Shown here: positions 24,301 through 36,279 of the stretch, piece after piece | Layout: each line of letters begins with the position of its first letter | How positions within the stretch are numbered: the stretch's first letter is position 1 | Assembly (NCBI RefSeq): GCF_036884655.1 | Contig: NC_088356.1 | Location: 9,404,001 to 9,468,000, forward strand | Reading direction: 5' to 3' | DNA length: 64,000 bases | Origin: Musa acuminata AAA Group | Lineage: Eukaryota; Streptophyta; Magnoliopsida; Zingiberales; Musaceae | Notes under the pieces: generated by a model | The model's database searches: none | What the model saw: only the letters and a program-made list of their open reading frames with translations | What the model was told of the DNA's origin: nothing | Made by a program: the position numbers and the translations under genes

Positions 24301-26826
24301 GTTAAGGCTTGTGTAGTCAACGCACATCCTCCAGCTTCCATTAGCTTTTTTGACAAGAACTACATTGGACAGCCATTGTGGGTATCCAGCTTCTTTTATG
24401 AAGCCTGCCTTCAAGAGGCGAGTTACTTCCTCCCGTATGACTGTCTGCCGTTCTGGGGCTTGCCGCCTCAGCTTTTGTTTTACCGGATGAGCGTCGGAGG
24501 AAATACTGAGGCGATGTAGGGCGACTTCCGGGTCGACGCCTGTCATGTCAGAGGGTGACCAAGCGAAGACATCAGCGTTTTCTTGTAGGAGGCCGATGAG
24601 TTGTTCTCGTTCGCGCTCGGGCAGCTCTGACCCGACCTTAATCGTCCGTTCCGGGCGTCCTTCTTGCAGCGACACGGCGACCGTGGTTCCTTTCGGCTCG
24701 ACATGGGGGGCCGACCTCTGTATTTCTCGGGGGTCCGTCAACGGTGGTTCGTCCCTGGGCTTCTTCGGTAGCGAGACGGCGGTCAAGTAACAGCGCCGGG
24801 ATTCTCGAGGGCTTCCCGTAGTTTCGCCGGTCCCTGCTGAGGTTGGGAACTTCACGGTTTGATAGTAGGTCGAGACGACAGCTCTGACCTTGTTGAGTGT
24901 CGGTCGGCCGAGGATGGCGTTGTAAGCGGCGGGGAGGTCGATGACCAAGAAGGTGGTCATCGTTGTCTTCAACTTCGGCGGAACTCCCAGGGTCAGGGGC
25001 AAAGTGACCGCCCCCAGCGGCGAGACTGAATTGCCGGTGAAGCTGGTGAGCGCCGAGGACACCGGCTTCATGCTATCCCTGGGTAGGCCGAGCTTCCGGT
25101 AGGCGTCGAGGTACAGTATGTCGGCCGAGCTTCCGGTGTCGACCATGATCCTTTGTACCTGCGCGTTTGTGATCCTGGCTGAAATCACGAGTGCATCATT
25201 GTGTTCGACCTGTTCATACGCCCTGGCCGGGAAGGTGACACTAGGTCCGGGCGCGTGTCTGGGAGCCTCAGCTGAGGTGGCTCGGGCGTATGCCTTCTTG
25301 CGGGCCATGGAGTCTCCACCGGATGCGGGGCCGCCTAATATCACGTCGATTCGTCGCTCGACGGGTCCTTCCGGGCGGGGAGAAGATTCTTTGTTCGGGT
25401 GGAGATACTGATCGAGGTGCCCCCTGCGGATGAGTTCCTCGATCTGCCTTTTCAACTCCCGGCATTGTTCAGTGTCGTGCCCACGTTGCCGGTGAAAGCG
25501 GCAGTATTTCGATTGATCTGCCAGCGCCCGGGGGTCACTCATCGGGTAGGGTTCTTTGAGCAAACCTTTTCCCCTTATATGAAGGAATATGTCTGTTTGA
25601 GATGAATTCAAAGCCGGCAGGGGGGGCCTCGGAGCCGTTGGGTCAGATCTGTCCGACCTGCGCCGAGATGTTGGTGGCTGTTGCTGTCGAGGCGGCTCCG
25701 ATTTGGTTCCCCTGTGTCCCCTGGGTCTCCCGGCCATCCATGTCTCCGCCGCGACGAATTGGCTCGCCCGCTGGAGCATCTCTGGCACCGTTGTGTGGGG
25801 TCGCTCTACCAGGGACCAGAAGAACCTGGAGGGTCGTAAGCCTATCATGAATGCCTGCATCAATAGGGAAGGATGAGCGTCCGAGAGCCCTCGGATCTGC
25901 GTCGTGAAACGGTCCAAGAAGTGGGAAAGGGACTCATCTTCCCCTTGGTTGAGTCCGAGGAGTAGCGCCGCGGATGGCTTCGGGCGGGCGTAGGCGAGGA
26001 AGTTGAGCTCAAAGTCCCGGGCGAGCTGGTCGAAAGAAGAGATGGTCCCTGCCTTGAGGCTGCCGTACCATGCGCGGGTCGGCCCCCTCAAAGTTGTCGG
26101 GAATGCCCTGCACATCAGGGCGTCAGAGGTTCCGTACAGCGCCATTTGGGCGCGAAACGCGGCTACGTGATCCGCGGGGTCGGCGGCGCCGTTGTAGGCG
26201 TCCAGGGATGGAAGCCGAAAGTGCGGCGGGATGGCCTGATCTTGTATTTCGGGCGCGAATGGGGATCCTTGGTACCCTTCCGTTCCGGGCTCTCCCTTCG
26301 ACCTGCGAACTTCTTGTTGTACCTCGTTCAAACGTTGATTAAAAAGATGCAGCTGCGCCTGCAAGGTGTGGGTTGAGTTCGCGGGTGGCCATTCGGGCTC
26401 GGGGCGACTCGACGTGCCCACGGTCACCCGATCACCGAGCCGGGTCGCTTGGTTTCGGGGCGACGGAGGAGGCCTGGGGGGTGGCGCGTGCTCCCGAGAG
26501 GCAGGCTCCCGTTGATGCAAGGGCTGGTCCGTTTGCGGGGGCGTCGGTTGGGGGATGAGCGGAACGATGGCTTGCACCATGCCCGTCAGTGCCCTTACTT
26601 GGTGGGCGAGGTCGTGGAAGGCCTCGGGGGAAACTGATGGGGGGACGACGGTGGCGTCGGGTGGCAACAGGCCCGGGTCATTGAACAGGCGCCAGTATTG
26701 CTCCGAAGTCGAAGCGAGACGCCCCTCTTGGGGCTCTTCCCGCGGGGGATGATCTCTCGGGGTCCCGACCGGGTGCGTTCTCGCAGTTGGGGAATCGCCG
26801 AGGCGGGTTTGTTGACCAGTCGACAT
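21163..26826 (-). CDS. Gag-Pol polyprotein of the Tat element
   Basis: One uninterrupted frame of about 1,887 codons from ATG 26,826. Approximate order: gag ([18 protein letters not shown], residues about 240-400), a CxxH...H...C knuckle-like motif (about 455), aspartic protease ([12 protein letters not shown], about 565), reverse transcriptase with [14 protein letters not shown] and an intact YVDDM (about 930), a degenerate first RNase H, a second RNase H ([20 protein letters not shown], about 1,215-1,340), then integrase with an H...H...CxxC zinc motif, LDILGPF and TDNGPQFSS. The third catalytic position is altered: the usual NGQAEVTNR motif reads NGLTKVTNR, so the catalytic Glu is Lys. The frame has no stop at the usual end after LPRTWN. 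It reads through the ATT microsatellite as an Ile run and about 70 codons into the antisense gene. Confidence 0.92.
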   Translation of the reverse strand: MSTGQQTRLGDSPTARTHPVGTPRDHPPREEPQEGRLASTSEQYWRLFNDPGLLPPDATVVPPSVSPEAFHDLAHQVRALTGMVQAIVPLIPQPTPPQTDQPLHQREPASREHAPPPRPPPSPRNQATRLGDRVTVGTSSRPEPEWPPANSTHTLQAQLHLFNQRLNEVQQEVRRSKGEPGTEGYQGSPFAPEIQDQAIPPHFRLPSLDAYNGAADPADHVAAFRAQMALYGTSDALMCRAFPTTLRGPTRAWYGSLKAGTISSFDQLARDFELNFLAYARPKPSAALLLGLNQGEDESLSHFLDRFTTQIRGLSDAHPSLLMQAFMIGLRPSRFFWSLVERPHTTVPEMLQRASQFVAAETWMAGRPRGHRGTKSEPPRQQQPPTSRRRSDRSDPTAPRPPLPALNSSQTDIFLHIRGKGLLKEPYPMSDPRALADQSKYCRFHRQRGHDTEQCRELKRQIEELIRRGHLDQYLHPNKESSPRPEGPVERRIDVILGGPASGGDSMARKKAYARATSAEAPRHAPGPSVTFPARAYEQVEHNDALVISARITNAQVQRIMVDTGSSADILYLDAYRKLGLPRDSMKPVSSALTSFTGNSVSPLGAVTLPLTLGVPPKLKTTMTTFLVIDLPAAYNAILGRPTLNKVRAVVSTYYQTVKFPTSAGTGETTGSPRESRRCYLTAVSLPKKPRDEPPLTDPREIQRSAPHVEPKGTTVAVSLQEGRPERTIKVGSELPEREREQLIGLLQENADVFAWSPSDMTGVDPEVALHRLSISSDAHPVKQKLRRQAPERQTVIREEVTRLLKAGFIKEAGYPQWLSNVVLVKKANGSWRMCVDYTSLNKACPKDCYPLPRVDQLVDATAGYARLSFMDAFSGYNQIRMAPEDQEHTAFITDHGVYFYKVMPFGLKNAGATYQRAANKIFARQIGRNMEVYVDDMIVKSQEAGTHLADLAEAFATLRRVGMRLNPAKCAFGVTSGKFLGFIVHERGIDADPEKLQAIINMQSPRTTKDLQRLNGKLVAMSRFLARSGDRCFPFFKALQNPKGFQWTTECEEALQQVKRHLANLPRLTSVTPGEKLSIYLAASPHAVSSVLVKESSNGQLPVYYTSHVLSGPEERYPPIEKLALALVLSARKLRPYFQAHPMEVVTDQTLRLVLSKFDVAGRLLKWAVELGEHDVQYVPRTAIKAQSIADFIAELTQDESGSLGRPPEAWVLHVDGSANSKGAGAGLVLRALDGRSYERSLRFGFRATNNEAEYEALLAGLRLALEMQVDSLRVHTDSQLVAEQLSGGYEARDPTMARYLAQVRNLTTKFHHFSLSNVPRAENERADALAKLASKPATEVGPEVEELPARAFEIATVATGSTSSWVQELLRYKRDGILPPDKATARRLLRTHAWYIEAGGRLYKRSFSYPLLRCLESDEAQTVLAEIHEGAFGEHIGGQILAHKILRQGYYWPTMRRGARTHVQRCISCQEHARTPRLPAVPLAPIDCAWPFAQWGLDILGPFPLAAGQRRFLLVGVDYFTKWVEAEPLAKTTAQQVEKFVWKNLITRFGLPKTIITDNGPQFSSERFREFCARQGVQLKYSSVAHPQTNGLTKVTNRSILDGLKRRVSAARTTWTDELPSVLWALRTTPKTATGESPYSLAFGTEAVLPPEIAIATLRTKGYDEETSDEGLRAALDLLEERRADAHVRALSYKRAVARVYNRKVRPRPIRLGDLVLRRAEVSDPTRQRGKLAPSWEGPYRVTEVIGTGAFRLATTEGQSLPRTWNAQKSQKVLSIGLGRSWNSEKEDRSHSFESKGGVTKKIIIIIIIIKYKGCQSSRTSGLSSKGTSAGISTPRSSGKEPKGSSTTSESGLRALKRARATRYPYSYETRPVRTRPSWKPGEAL
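21388..21417. repeat. ATT microsatellite between pol and the antisense ORF
   Basis: Run of TTA/ATT triplets followed by a T tract, located between the stop of the antisense gene (21,376) and the conserved end of pol. It is read on the minus strand as a poly-isoleucine stretch. Confidence 0.9.
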
Positions 26827-26831
26827 TCCGG

Positions 26832-26849
26832 GCCCTCCTTCTAGCGCCA
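26832..26849 (-). other. Primer-binding site candidate
   Basis: Immediately inside the 5' LTR the minus strand reads TTT then TGGCGCTAGAAGGAGGGC. TGG at this place is the expected complement of a tRNA CCA end. I cannot name the tRNA. The gag ATG follows only about 26 bases after the LTR. Confidence 0.6.
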
Positions 26850-26852
26850 AAA

Positions 26853-27426
26853 TGTTACGGTCAGTAACTGTTCAGCCGTGGCCCTGAGGTCGTCGCGGCT
26901 CGGTTCGGGTCCGGAAGGTGGTGGTCAAAGGAGGGGGAGTCTCCTTGAACCCGCTGAGTCTCCGTAGGCGATGAACTCCGAAGGCTTCTCACCTGCACCA
27001 AGGCCGGGTCGGGGTGCTCGACCCGACCCCTACGACGATCAAGTTAGCGAAAGGTGCGGAGGGGGTTTTAGGAGGAGGAGAAACCTCCGAGTATTGAGTA
27101 CGTTGAGAGCCCTTTTTCTCCCCCCTTTTGCTTAGGACTTAGGGGTATTTATAGAGGAGGTTAGCATTACCTGATTTGACCGCCTGCTGGGGTGAGGGGG
27201 TACCTCTGATGGCGTCTGACGCGGCTGCTGGGATCGCGTGGTGGAGCGGTTCATGGCAGGGTATGGGCGAGGGGCAGGTCATTGTCCGGCCTGGTCGTGG
27301 TCAATCATGCGGGGTCGGAGGTCGCCTCTCAACAGCGGGAGTCGTCCGGACGGGTCTAGTCAGCGTTATTGCTTTGGCCGGGGGCTGTCGTCACGACGCG
27401 TCAGCGGCCCATTATTTTCTCTATCA
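26853..27426 (-). repeat. Right LTR (5' LTR of the element)
   Basis: 574 bp, same termini as the left LTR. The minus-strand TATA box CTATAAATACC lies at 27,144-27,154, oriented to drive the gag-pol transcript to the left, away from the caleosin gene. Confidence 0.95.
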
Positions 27427-27431
27427 GCCGG
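27427..27431. repeat. Right target site duplication (GCCGG)
   Basis: Matches 17,278-17,282 exactly. Confidence 0.9.
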
Positions 27432-27503
27432 TAACCACGGGACGCAGCTAGCCAGGGGAGGAGGGTGGAAGCGGCGGCCGCCGGAGCTGGGAGTTTGTAA
27501 CAT
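27427..27503 (-). pseudogene. 5' part of the open frame split by the retrotransposon
   Basis: ATG at 27,503 on the minus strand opens MLQTPSSGGRRFHPPP and continues to WLP at the insertion point, after about 24 codons. It then resumes beyond the element at 17,282. It lies head-to-head with the caleosin gene (start codons 431 bp apart), so the two could share a bidirectional promoter. No expression evidence exists in sequence alone. Confidence 0.4.
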
Positions 27504-27593
27504 GGTACGTGCTATAGGAGAGTCGCTTGGAAAAATAAGAAGCAGAGAGACAGCAGACGGGTTTGTCACACAGCCACGAGTCCTTCCTAACCG

Positions 27594-27834
27594 ACACGTG
27601 GCAATCAGCACCATGATCAGATACGTCATATGTGACCGATCAATTTGCCGTGCCAGGGGCGGCGGGGACAGGTGGCGCACGGAGTTCGTGCAGTTGTCAG
27701 GAATGGCGCGCCACCGCTTCGCGTCCTTCGGGAACGGCTGCCATGCACACGCCCACGTTGAGGGCGTCGGGCGCTCCTCGTGTCCGCGCATATGCCTGAT
27801 CTCTCTTCAACCCTTTCTCTTTTGCTCTCTATAT
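27594..27834 (+). promoter_or_regulatory. Caleosin promoter with ABRE, RY and TATA motifs
   Basis: ACACGTGGC at 27,594-27,602 is a strong abscisic-acid response element core. CATGCA at 27,742-27,747 is an RY seed motif, and CCACGTTG follows at about 27,753. TCTATAT at about 27,828 is a plausible TATA box roughly 100 bp before the start codon. The combination fits a seed or water-stress-induced oil-body gene. Activity is inferred, not seen. Confidence 0.55.
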
Positions 27835-27933
27835 CAGGAGCCCGTACTTCCCGGTTAACGGGAGTCGTTGCATTGTGGGGATTGTGCCCGGTTTTGTGTG
27901 AGCGTGAGATCGGGGTGGAGGAGGTGAGCGAGG

Positions 27934-29409
27934 ATGACGGAGTCGAAGGACGCGATGTTGACGATGGCGACGCAGGCGCCGGTGACGCTGGAGAGGAGGA
28001 TACGGACTGACCTGGAGGAACACCTTCCTAAGCCTTGTGAGTGCTTCTCTTTTATGTCTGTCGTCCGAGTGAGCTCATCATTTCTACAGTAGTTTCGATG
28101 GTTTAAAGTGGCCCCCTAATGCCGAGGGTAATGGAAGCTTCGGTTGAATCATGATGTCCTTCCAAGCTAAGTCCGCTAATTGCTCGCAAAAGGTAAAGGA
28201 AGATGCACTGACATGAGTGTTTGTCCAAGCCATGCAAGTATACTTCTATGAGAGCATCAAACTTGTGTTCATGGAGTTCTAACGTTACATCTAGTATCTA
28301 CATTGTGTTCGTGTTCTACTGTAAGCGTATGTTCTCGAATACGTGTTCTTGAGAACTTCTCAATGAAGCCTGGGTGAAACTTGAACTACAGATCTGTCGA
28401 GAGGATTAGCTGCTCCGGACGTGTATCATCCTGAAGGTACAAAAGAGCACAAGCATCATCATCTGAGTGTTCTTCAGCAGCACGTTGCCTTCTTCGACTT
28501 GGATGATAACGGGATCGTGTACCCTTGGGAAACCTACGCAGGTATGATACGTATAAGAGCATGCTAGCTAGTCTTTCATGGCGGGTCAGTGGTAGATTGA
28601 ATCTGCCGGATTAATAGAAAGAAATTGGTAGACTGTTCTTTTTTTCACTCGACTGACATCAAGAAAACAGGATCTCGAGCGATCGGTTTCAACCCTATAC
28701 TGTCATTGATCATGGCAATTCTAATCAATGGAGCCCTGAGCTATCCATCTCTTCCGGTAAGCTAATGAGACAGATTCATCGGATAATATTAGTCTACTAT
28801 TTAATGTCATTTGGTTTGCATGCACAATAAAAGTCAACCGTTGGCAGGGTTGGATTCCGTCTCCCTTCTTTCCGATATACATCCACAACATCCATAGATG
28901 CAAGCATGGCAGTGATTCGGGAACTTTTGATGCCGAAGGAAGGTATTCCAATTTCTTATACAAAGTCCGTATATGTATATTTATGTACTGCTAATGTACG
29001 TCGTTGGTTTCAGATTTGTCCCCGTGAATTTTGAGAATATATTCAGTAAATATGCCCGGACAGATCCCAACCGGCTTACTTTTGCTGAAATGTGGCGAAT
29101 GACAGAAGGCCAACGAGTTACCTATGACATCTTTGGGGGGTGAGGCATCTTCTAATCATCTTCCAAAAAGACTCTGTTCTCTTGTGATTTAGATACGAAC
29201 CTCCAGCTGGAGGACTCACATCATCATGTCTCATGTTGTATCATGTGTTTTAGTGCAGGATCACAGCGAAGTTGGAATGGTTAATCCTCTACCTGCTTGC
29301 CAGAGACGAGGAGGGTTTCCTGCCAAGAGAAGCCATCAGGCGATGTTTCGATGGAAGCTTGTTCGAGTACTGCGCCAGCCAGCGAGAGGCATACGAGAAG
29401 ACATATTAG
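27934..29409 (+). CDS. Caleosin / peroxygenase
   Basis: Lipid-droplet or ER membrane protein with one EF-hand that binds calcium. Plant caleosins carry haem-dependent peroxygenase activity in oxylipin metabolism. Six exons: 27,934-28,036, 28,392-28,541, 28,671-28,756, 28,848-28,942, 29,014-29,139 and 29,259-29,409. All phases close, giving about 236 residues, the usual family length. Seen: [20 protein letters not shown] (EF-hand Asp near residue 70, followed by the haem-region histidines' usual context), a hydrophobic segment [25 protein letters not shown] proline knot (about residues 93-113), then [20 protein letters not shown], and [14 protein letters not shown] near the C-terminus. The start is the first ATG of the frame. 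The start codon lies about 0.5 kb to the right of the LTR element. Confidence 0.93.
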
Positions 29410-29994
29410 GCTCATCTTCTGTAGCAGCAGTGTGTTAATAATTTCTTAGTAATAATGTTCCTACAACTTCTGGACGCTGGTTGTGAGCAAGTGTTTGTAA
29501 TTTTAAATGCTGCAATGTTGGGAGTCTCTGTTCACCCTCTGAGAACGTCCGAGACTTTTCTCGATGTTAATATTCTGAGTCCTCTGGATTGTGTTTATTA
29601 GTGTAATCTGTGACGCTCGGAAGCTGGAAGCCATGTTAATATTGCATCCATGTTCCTAACCTTTACACAAGAAAGATGTACGAAGCTATGAAGTCGGTGC
29701 AGAGTCACAGTCCAAAGTATGATGCAACAAGAAAGATAAGCAGGACTCGTTGAAGTGCTATCATCTTGTGGTTCTATCTGTTTGATGTGCGATTCATCTG
29801 CTACAAATAGTGGGAGTAAAGATGATGATGACCAAGTTTGGATAGTCCGATTGCAAGAACTGTATTTATCACTTGTAGATGGAAACATCAGTCTAGAAAA
29901 TTGCAAGGGGATAAAGAATGCTACACATCTGTATTATCACTTGTATATGGAAACATCACAAAAGAAAAAGGGGGTTAACGTAGTATGATACTTG
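29410..29994. other. Convergent 3' flanks, no gene
   Basis: Region between the caleosin stop and the DUF3527 stop; presumably both 3' UTRs. Short frames only. Confidence 0.5.
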
Positions 29995-32900
29995 TCACCA
30001 TTGTGGACACAGATCTGAGGACTCTGAATGGATCATTGCTACTCCTATGGAGAATGACTGCAGAGCTGAAAGAGTTGGCTGGAAGTAGACGATGTAGACG
30101 TCTCTGCTCACGCTGAACATTCTGAAACTGAAAGTGAGTCCATCTTGCTTTGCACCCTGGGAAACAGCAATTTATGCCATATTAGTATCTTTGCAGTGTG
30201 TACTGTGGTAGATAGCAAAGCATCTCTCAGTTTCTTTTTCCTTTTTCTTTTTGTTGTTTTCTGACTGCAGCTCTACAAAGTGCATTTTATCTCCCGTCAC
30301 TAACAATTTACCTTTGCCTTATGCTACTTCAGAAACATCAAAATTACTGGGCAAGGTTGAGGGGAAAGCAGAATTCAGATATGAGGCAAGCAAATCATGG
30401 CCTTAATACATGCAATACATTAGAGGCCAAGTCAACTAAAACACAAACAGTCAGATCAAGAGTGCATTTCTCCAGACAATTACAAATTCCCTGAACTTGA
30501 AAGAAGCATCAGACAAGTATCATGATCAGATCACAACTAGGGGAGAATTGAGCAGGAAAATGATGACATGACGACACAAGGGAAGGATGGTTTTGAAATT
30601 CGTAGAGATAAGTCACCTTGACACAATCAGGTCCAAAAGCATGAAAAAAAAGGCTTGGGGAGACATGCATGAGATGGTCTACGATGCTATTTACGTACTA
30701 TAGTTCTGACAAGTTCTCTACCAATGCAACTACGTGAACAAATATAAGGCAGGCAGTTCTGGAATGCATACTACTAACTCACCTCTATGAAAAGGCGGAG
30801 AGGCTTACAATCATCTTCTGTTTCTGCTAGTCCTTCTGAATAGATGGAGTTGTTGTTGCTAAGTATTGTCAGAGGACACCCAACATCCCATCCACCACAG
30901 TCGCAATGTCCATTGGTCCTCCATCTCTCGGTGAGACTGGAAGGGCCACCAGCTCTGGCCATTGGACCACCATGAAATCCGGCTGGGAGTAGAACACTCA
31001 CATTCCTGTCTGAGTTCATGTGTTCCGTGTAGTTTTCCTTGTATCTAGCAGAAGAAGATGGAGGACCTTGAGAAGAATCAGTTCCAGCTTTCTCAAGAAA
31101 CTTGAGGCCCCAACCATCAAAGCTTGCTAAATGTTTGCTTTGGTACCCAAAATCTTGCACGACTATTGCTGCCAACTCGAGGTTGTGTGGAATATCATCA
31201 GATGGGAGCTTTGGGCAGCCTGTTTCATCGATGATTCCTAACTCGCTCGCATACGTTTGTGGCAGGTCCTCAACCTGACAGCTTGATCCACCACCAACTC
31301 TTTTGATGGAGTTGGATTTGTACCGATGACTTCGCCTAAATATCTCAGACAACCTTCCGGTCATCCCCTTGCTTTTGGTGAAACAAGGAGAGGATCTTTG
31401 CATTTCATTGAATGAGTCCTCTTTAGCAGCAGACAGAACAAACTCAGACTCTACAAATTTAGTTCTGCTGGAATTGAGAACTAGAGAACTTCGCACCTTC
31501 ATCTTAGCAACAAATATTGAGCCATTATGAAGATGGAACTCTGATTTTTTTCTGTTGTTCTTGCATGCATGGAACAGATAGATGTAATCCAGGGCCTCGT
31601 CAGCTGAAGACTTGGTCTTATGAGGACTGGCCATGTATACATCAGCTTGATCCTCGCCCACAGAGAACACAAAGTAAGGATTTCCATCCTCCCAAACACA
31701 GTGAAGCAGTGCAGAATTGAAGCCTGCAGATGAATCGGTCCGGTACGATGTATCTGAGCAAGAAGAAGGCATCTCCTGGGAGATGCTTAACTCGGAACTT
31801 TGCCTTCTGCAAGGTGTGGCCACTATTCTGGGACTGCCCGATGTTGAATTCTGAAGCCCAGAATGAAAGGATATCGACTCGGGGGATTTCGCATCGCTTA
31901 AGCTGATTGATTTTGTCCTAACCCGTTTCATGTCATCATCTGGTGAAGCTGTTCCAAGAATTACTGGGCTTTTCATGAGGCCTCTCGATCTCAAAGTTGC
32001 TTCTATCGAATCAAATACCCGTCTGTTCCAAGGACTCACAACTATATTTCCTGATCGAGCTACAGGAGAACATTCAGCCACGAGATCAGTCACGCTGTGT
32101 GTGCTTCGTGATTTCCTTTGCTGTTTAGAGTTTGACTCGAGGCCCGGGAGAGTCAACGAGGAACTCTTCCGGCAAAAAATACGGAGAGTCTCCAAACCGA
32201 AGTCCGACAGGACGAATTGATTGGTGCAAGAACAAGATTTATGCAACTGGCAGCATCTTCGACATCTTTTGGGTTGCTTGATATCCAAAATCAACGGTAG
32301 CTTGCTGGTGACATGCTCACAGTCCAATTTGCATTCCGACAGGGAGTAGTGGTTGTCGTTCTCAACCCCAGCATTATTCTTCTTGTGTTTATCCTCTAAT
32401 GATTCTTGGCCAACTGGGAATACATCTTCCATCTTCTCCTTCAAGCTACATGCATACAATCATTAGCCACTAAGAATAACTTGGCTTCCTCTGCTAGTAA
32501 AAATAAAAATGAAGCATATGCTCAACAAATTTGAAGGATTGAATAGAAAACATGGATTTGCTAATTCTTCAGCTTATGATATGTGGCTATCCCATTTAAG
32601 TACCTACCTCTCTCCAAGATGACAGTCTTCCTTCCTCTGGATCCTCTCTCGCTTGTAGACCCTCTTTGTCCATCGTTAATGGAGGAGAGGTGAGAGGTGT
32701 CTGCCCACCACTAAATTGGAGAGGAATTTAAAAAATAATAATTATTTATTTATTTTATTTGGTTTTTATTTCTAGCTTGTCCACATAAATCTGCCAATAG
32801 ATTTCAGTTGCTAATTAATATTTGCTATTAAATAACACAAGCAAAGAAATAAAATAACCAATTAAGGCAAAAATCTAATTTGAGAAGAAAAAAAATTTAG

Positions 32901-33332
32901 GAAATAGAAAATGAGAATCCAATGGAAGTGTTACTGAATAGTTTTAAATCTTCTTGAGTTGATTGAATCCTACACCATAAGCTTCGTGAATGTCTTGGCC
33001 ACATGAACCGAATTCAATATGGTAATAAGAACACATTAAAGCAACAGAGTATTATGCTTTTGGCTCGCACTGTTCCGAACTAAAAATCCACATAGAGAAG
33101 ACACGGCTGTTGTTGAAGTCCATGAATGTTCAAGAGAATGAATGTTTGAACAGTTCAATCTTACTGCGGGCTTATGGCAAGCAGATATATCAAGAAAATG
33201 ATAAGAACAGGGCATCAGGAGACTCACCTTGGAGATTAATGGCATTTCATTCTCCGAATAACTTGGACCGACTGCCTGCTTCTCATGCGAAGATTGATGA
33301 GTTATACTGGAAGTTCCTGAAAAATCAACCAT
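29995..33332 (-). CDS. DUF3527 plant protein
   Basis: Function unknown; family restricted to plants as far as I know. Four exons in transcript order: 33,332-33,228 (MVDFSGTSSITHQ), 32,663-32,608, 32,445-30,783 and 30,156-29,995. Lengths sum to 662 codons with every phase closing, which is good internal support although the exon 2 acceptor (ACAAAG) is weak. The large third exon is Ser-rich and carries the family signature: SPWNRRVFDSIEATLRSRG region, LLPAGFHGGPMARAGGPSSL, ERWRTNGHCDCGGWDVGCPL, then LRLFIE. The last exon supplies the C-terminal continuation (YIVYFQPTLSALQSFSIGV). No signal peptide or membrane segment is evident. A shorter protein from an internal Met near 32,459 would be the alternative start. 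Confidence 0.85.
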
Positions 33333-35285
33333 CTTTCTCCTTCTTCGAGTGCCAAATCTCACCGGACATGGTAAGAAGAGAACGAGGCCCGGAGAACCAA
33401 AGAGAAGTTATTCTTCTTTGTAAGAGTACTCGGAGAAAAGAGGAAGAAAAGAAGCAGAAGAGGAGACGAGAAGAGAAAAAGGTGGTTTTCTTCACCTCGG
33501 AGAAGATTACAAAAGAGAGGTGTTGTGGAACCAAACTAAAGAAAAAAAGACTGGAAAAAGAGGTGTATCGAGCAGAGACAAAGAAATGGTTTGGCAAACA
33601 AAGACCAGAAGAGCCGCAGAGAGGAGAAAAAAAGGCAGCTCTTTTACTTTCTTTTTATGCGTAACGCGTTCGCAGCTATTGCTCTTCCCCGAAAGAACCT
33701 GCAACCCCCCGAACCACCGTTACTCCCGTCATTATTAATAGCAGCAGCAGCGTAGGAGAAGAAAGATAACACGAAAGAAGGAAGCAACCAAGAAATAAAA
33801 GAAAAACGAATCAGAGGCGTCGTCCCCGTCTGCTCGTCACCCCATGTGATCGAACCGCTCGAGTGAGACTTTTTCGAATCCAAAAAAAAAAGCATCTTTT
33901 TCGCTGAAACAAATATAAAAACCTGTATCTTTGCGTGTTTTTCCCTTCGATTGGAAGTGACATCTTGGTCTGTCAATTGATGTAAGTTTAAGGTAAAAAA
34001 AACCCTTTTTTCCCTGTTCAAATCACGGACGGGTCTCCGACGACCTGTGATCCAAAATTCAATCTTTTCCTCTTTAAATTGCTCAAAAACTAGTTTTTTC
34101 TGTAATTTCCTTATCCGTCGAAAAGAACGGTAGACACACGATCTCGAGTTGTCTGTCCTTTTCTTTCTTTCTTGTACTTCACCACTGCACAGAGAGAGAG
34201 AGAGAGAAGCGTGTGAAGAACAATGGAGTGGTCCCAGGCTCATCGCCTTCTAATTGTCAAAATAAGAGAATAGTTTAGAGTTATCGATGTCGATGGAGAG
34301 TGCGAAGAACACGGTAACATCCAAACATCCGCGAACGGCGTGTCGTTTTCTGTTCCCCTAACGCGACCCACCGCTCTATTCCCGCATGGCGTCGCCTTTT
34401 CTTGTTATTGATCACTCATATTATTTCTTTCCTGCTTGGTCAAACTTTCATGCGCCGCGAGCGTTCAAAGCTCCGTCTGGTGATCGGTTCATGAACATCT
34501 CCACCCGATACGATGATACAACGTCGATGAACCAAATCTAAAGCAAGACGACATACACTAAGACGAAGTAATCCCCATGTAGAAAGATAATGATAGTGAA
34601 TAAGCCCACCACCATCTCAAACGTCTTTTGCCTGTCCGTCACGGCGATGGTGCGAGGCAGTAAGTGGCCAACAGATGGATGGTTTCACTGCGCACAGATG
34701 CACTTGTTCAACTGGTGCTGTTGGTGGACTCTGACAGCGATGTGCACTTCGTCGTCGTTACCGTAGGACGAAGTTGAATAAGCAATGAGCTGTTGAACGC
34801 GATTTCCCATAGGGATGCTGTGACATGACTCGCGCTGCCTTCCCTAAGCCCACATGGCTCGTGTTTGACATGGGAAGCAAGTGTTCCTTTCACTTGCCAC
34901 CAAAGTCTCTGATTCTTAGCCTGCTTCAGAGTGAGATCAACCTTGCGAAGTTTGAACACTTGCGTCGAACACCTTGTGCGACAGAGGGGCAAGCACGAGT
35001 GAAGGTTCGCGACGTTGCTTGGACGTCACGAAGAGGTAGTTTTTCTCGACTGATGCTCATGAAAGCGTTAAGAAAAGAAGAAGAAGAAGAAGAAAAGCGT
35101 CAGTGTTGAAGTGGGGAGTAGTACGACGCATGGGAGGAAGACGATGAGCTCCACATGACTGGTCGTGTGGGTTTCACTCGATGTCCCACCAACGGGCATG
35201 ATGCCTTCCTCCTGTGCTCCGACTCAGATCACAAACAGTGACCTTTGTACCTAACAGGAGTTGACTTTGAGAACATGTACAAGTG

Positions 35286-35447
35286 TTTTTAAATTGTATA
35301 ACTTATATTATAGGTAAATTTAGGGGGTAAATATTAAAATTATTAGTACATGCAATATTGTTTGGATTATTTTAAGTTTTTTTAAATTTTATAATAATAT
35401 ATTTTAGATAAATTTAGTGGGTAAATATTAAAATTATTAGTAGGTAA
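35286..35447. repeat. Diverged direct duplication of about 65 bp
   Basis: Two copies of a phrase running from TTTTAAATT to GGGTAAATATTAAAATTATTAG, at about 35,286-35,345 and 35,384-35,447, separated by a short spacer. AT-rich, non-coding. Confidence 0.65.
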
Positions 35448-36011
35448 TATTGCTATGATGATTTTTTTGAAAAACCTCTATTAGATTTTTTTTCGAAAGA
35501 TACTTTGGTTTTTAAATTTTTTAATTAGATTTTTTTATGACCTAAATACTTCTTATCACCTGCTCTTGCTCTATCGTTGTGTCATCGACTCACACTCTTT
35601 TTGGTTGTTGCCTTCAATCCTCTTGATCTTTATATTGCTCTCTACATGTCATTGGATTTGATATTGTTCTATAGAAAAATGAGTTATATCCTTTCTTTTT
35701 CTTCATATGAGTTTTTTTGTTGATATCTTTCCTTCCGATAACGAGTTGAGTTAAGTGACAAGGGTAACGTGAAAGTGAAGAGGATAAAACAAGGAGTGAA
35801 AATATATATGACGTGAGAGTATAACAAATCATAGGTAGTAATAATGAAAAAAGATAATGGTTGACGATATGAGGAGGAGGTGATAACATATATTTAGGGT
35901 ATCAATAAAAAGAGTACTAAATAAAAAATTTATAAAGCTAAGCATCTTGCAAAAAAAAAACCCAAGAATAGATTTTTTTTCCAAAAAAATCGCCCATATT
36001 GTTTGTATCAG

Positions 36012-36121
36012 AATATATACATATATATATATATATATGTATGTATATATATATATATATATGTATGTATATATATATATATGTATGTATATATATATAT
36101 ATGTATGTATATATATATATA
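36012..36121. repeat. Compound TA/TATG microsatellite
   Basis: TA runs interrupted at regular intervals by ATGTATGTA. It is the cause of the Tyr/Ile-rich apparent frames on both strands here. Confidence 0.9.
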
Positions 36122-36279
36122 AAGAGATAAATACACAAATTATTGACTTTAGAGGATATCTGTGTATATTTATGTGCACAATTGTCTCCGTCGAAGCGAA
36201 CGCCAATTCTCCGTGGACTGCTAAGAACGGAAGCCTCTCTTCCCTAACCCCTCTCCTTCCCTCGATCCAAAATTTAAAC

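Larger units (their letters stand above)
17283..27426 (-). mobile_element. Complete Tat-lineage Ty3/gypsy LTR retrotransposon
   Basis: About 10.1 kb, bounded by TG...CA long terminal repeats and a 5-bp direct duplication. Coding orientation is minus, so the right LTR is 5' and the left is 3'. Internal order in transcript direction: primer-binding site, a single gag-protease-RT-RNase H-second RNase H-integrase frame, an ATT microsatellite, an antisense spliced gene, a tandem repeat array, the polypurine tract, and the 3' LTR. A second RNase H-like domain after the usual one plus an antisense ORF between pol and the 3' LTR are the features I associate with the Tat branch (Retand, Grande and RIRE2-like). 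By hand count the LTRs differ by about ten substitutions and one indel over 575 bp (about 98% identity), so insertion was fairly recent. Confidence 0.93.
33333..36180. other. Leader/promoter of DUF3527 gene, then gene-free DNA
   Basis: About 33,333-34,250 is purine-rich on the plus strand and probably the DUF3527 leader and promoter (a GA run at 34,191-34,206). From 34,250 to 36,180 I find no gene. Frames near 34,708-35,109 overlap on both strands and show no family motif. Confidence 0.45.

Noticed and set aside
21726..26752. Numerous plus-strand open frames within the gag-pol region
   Set aside because: Shadows of the long minus-strand polyprotein, which carries all recognisable domains.
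33110..33738. Lys/Arg/Glu-rich plus-strand frames
   Set aside because: They come from the purine-rich antisense of the DUF3527 first exon and leader; no domain is visible.
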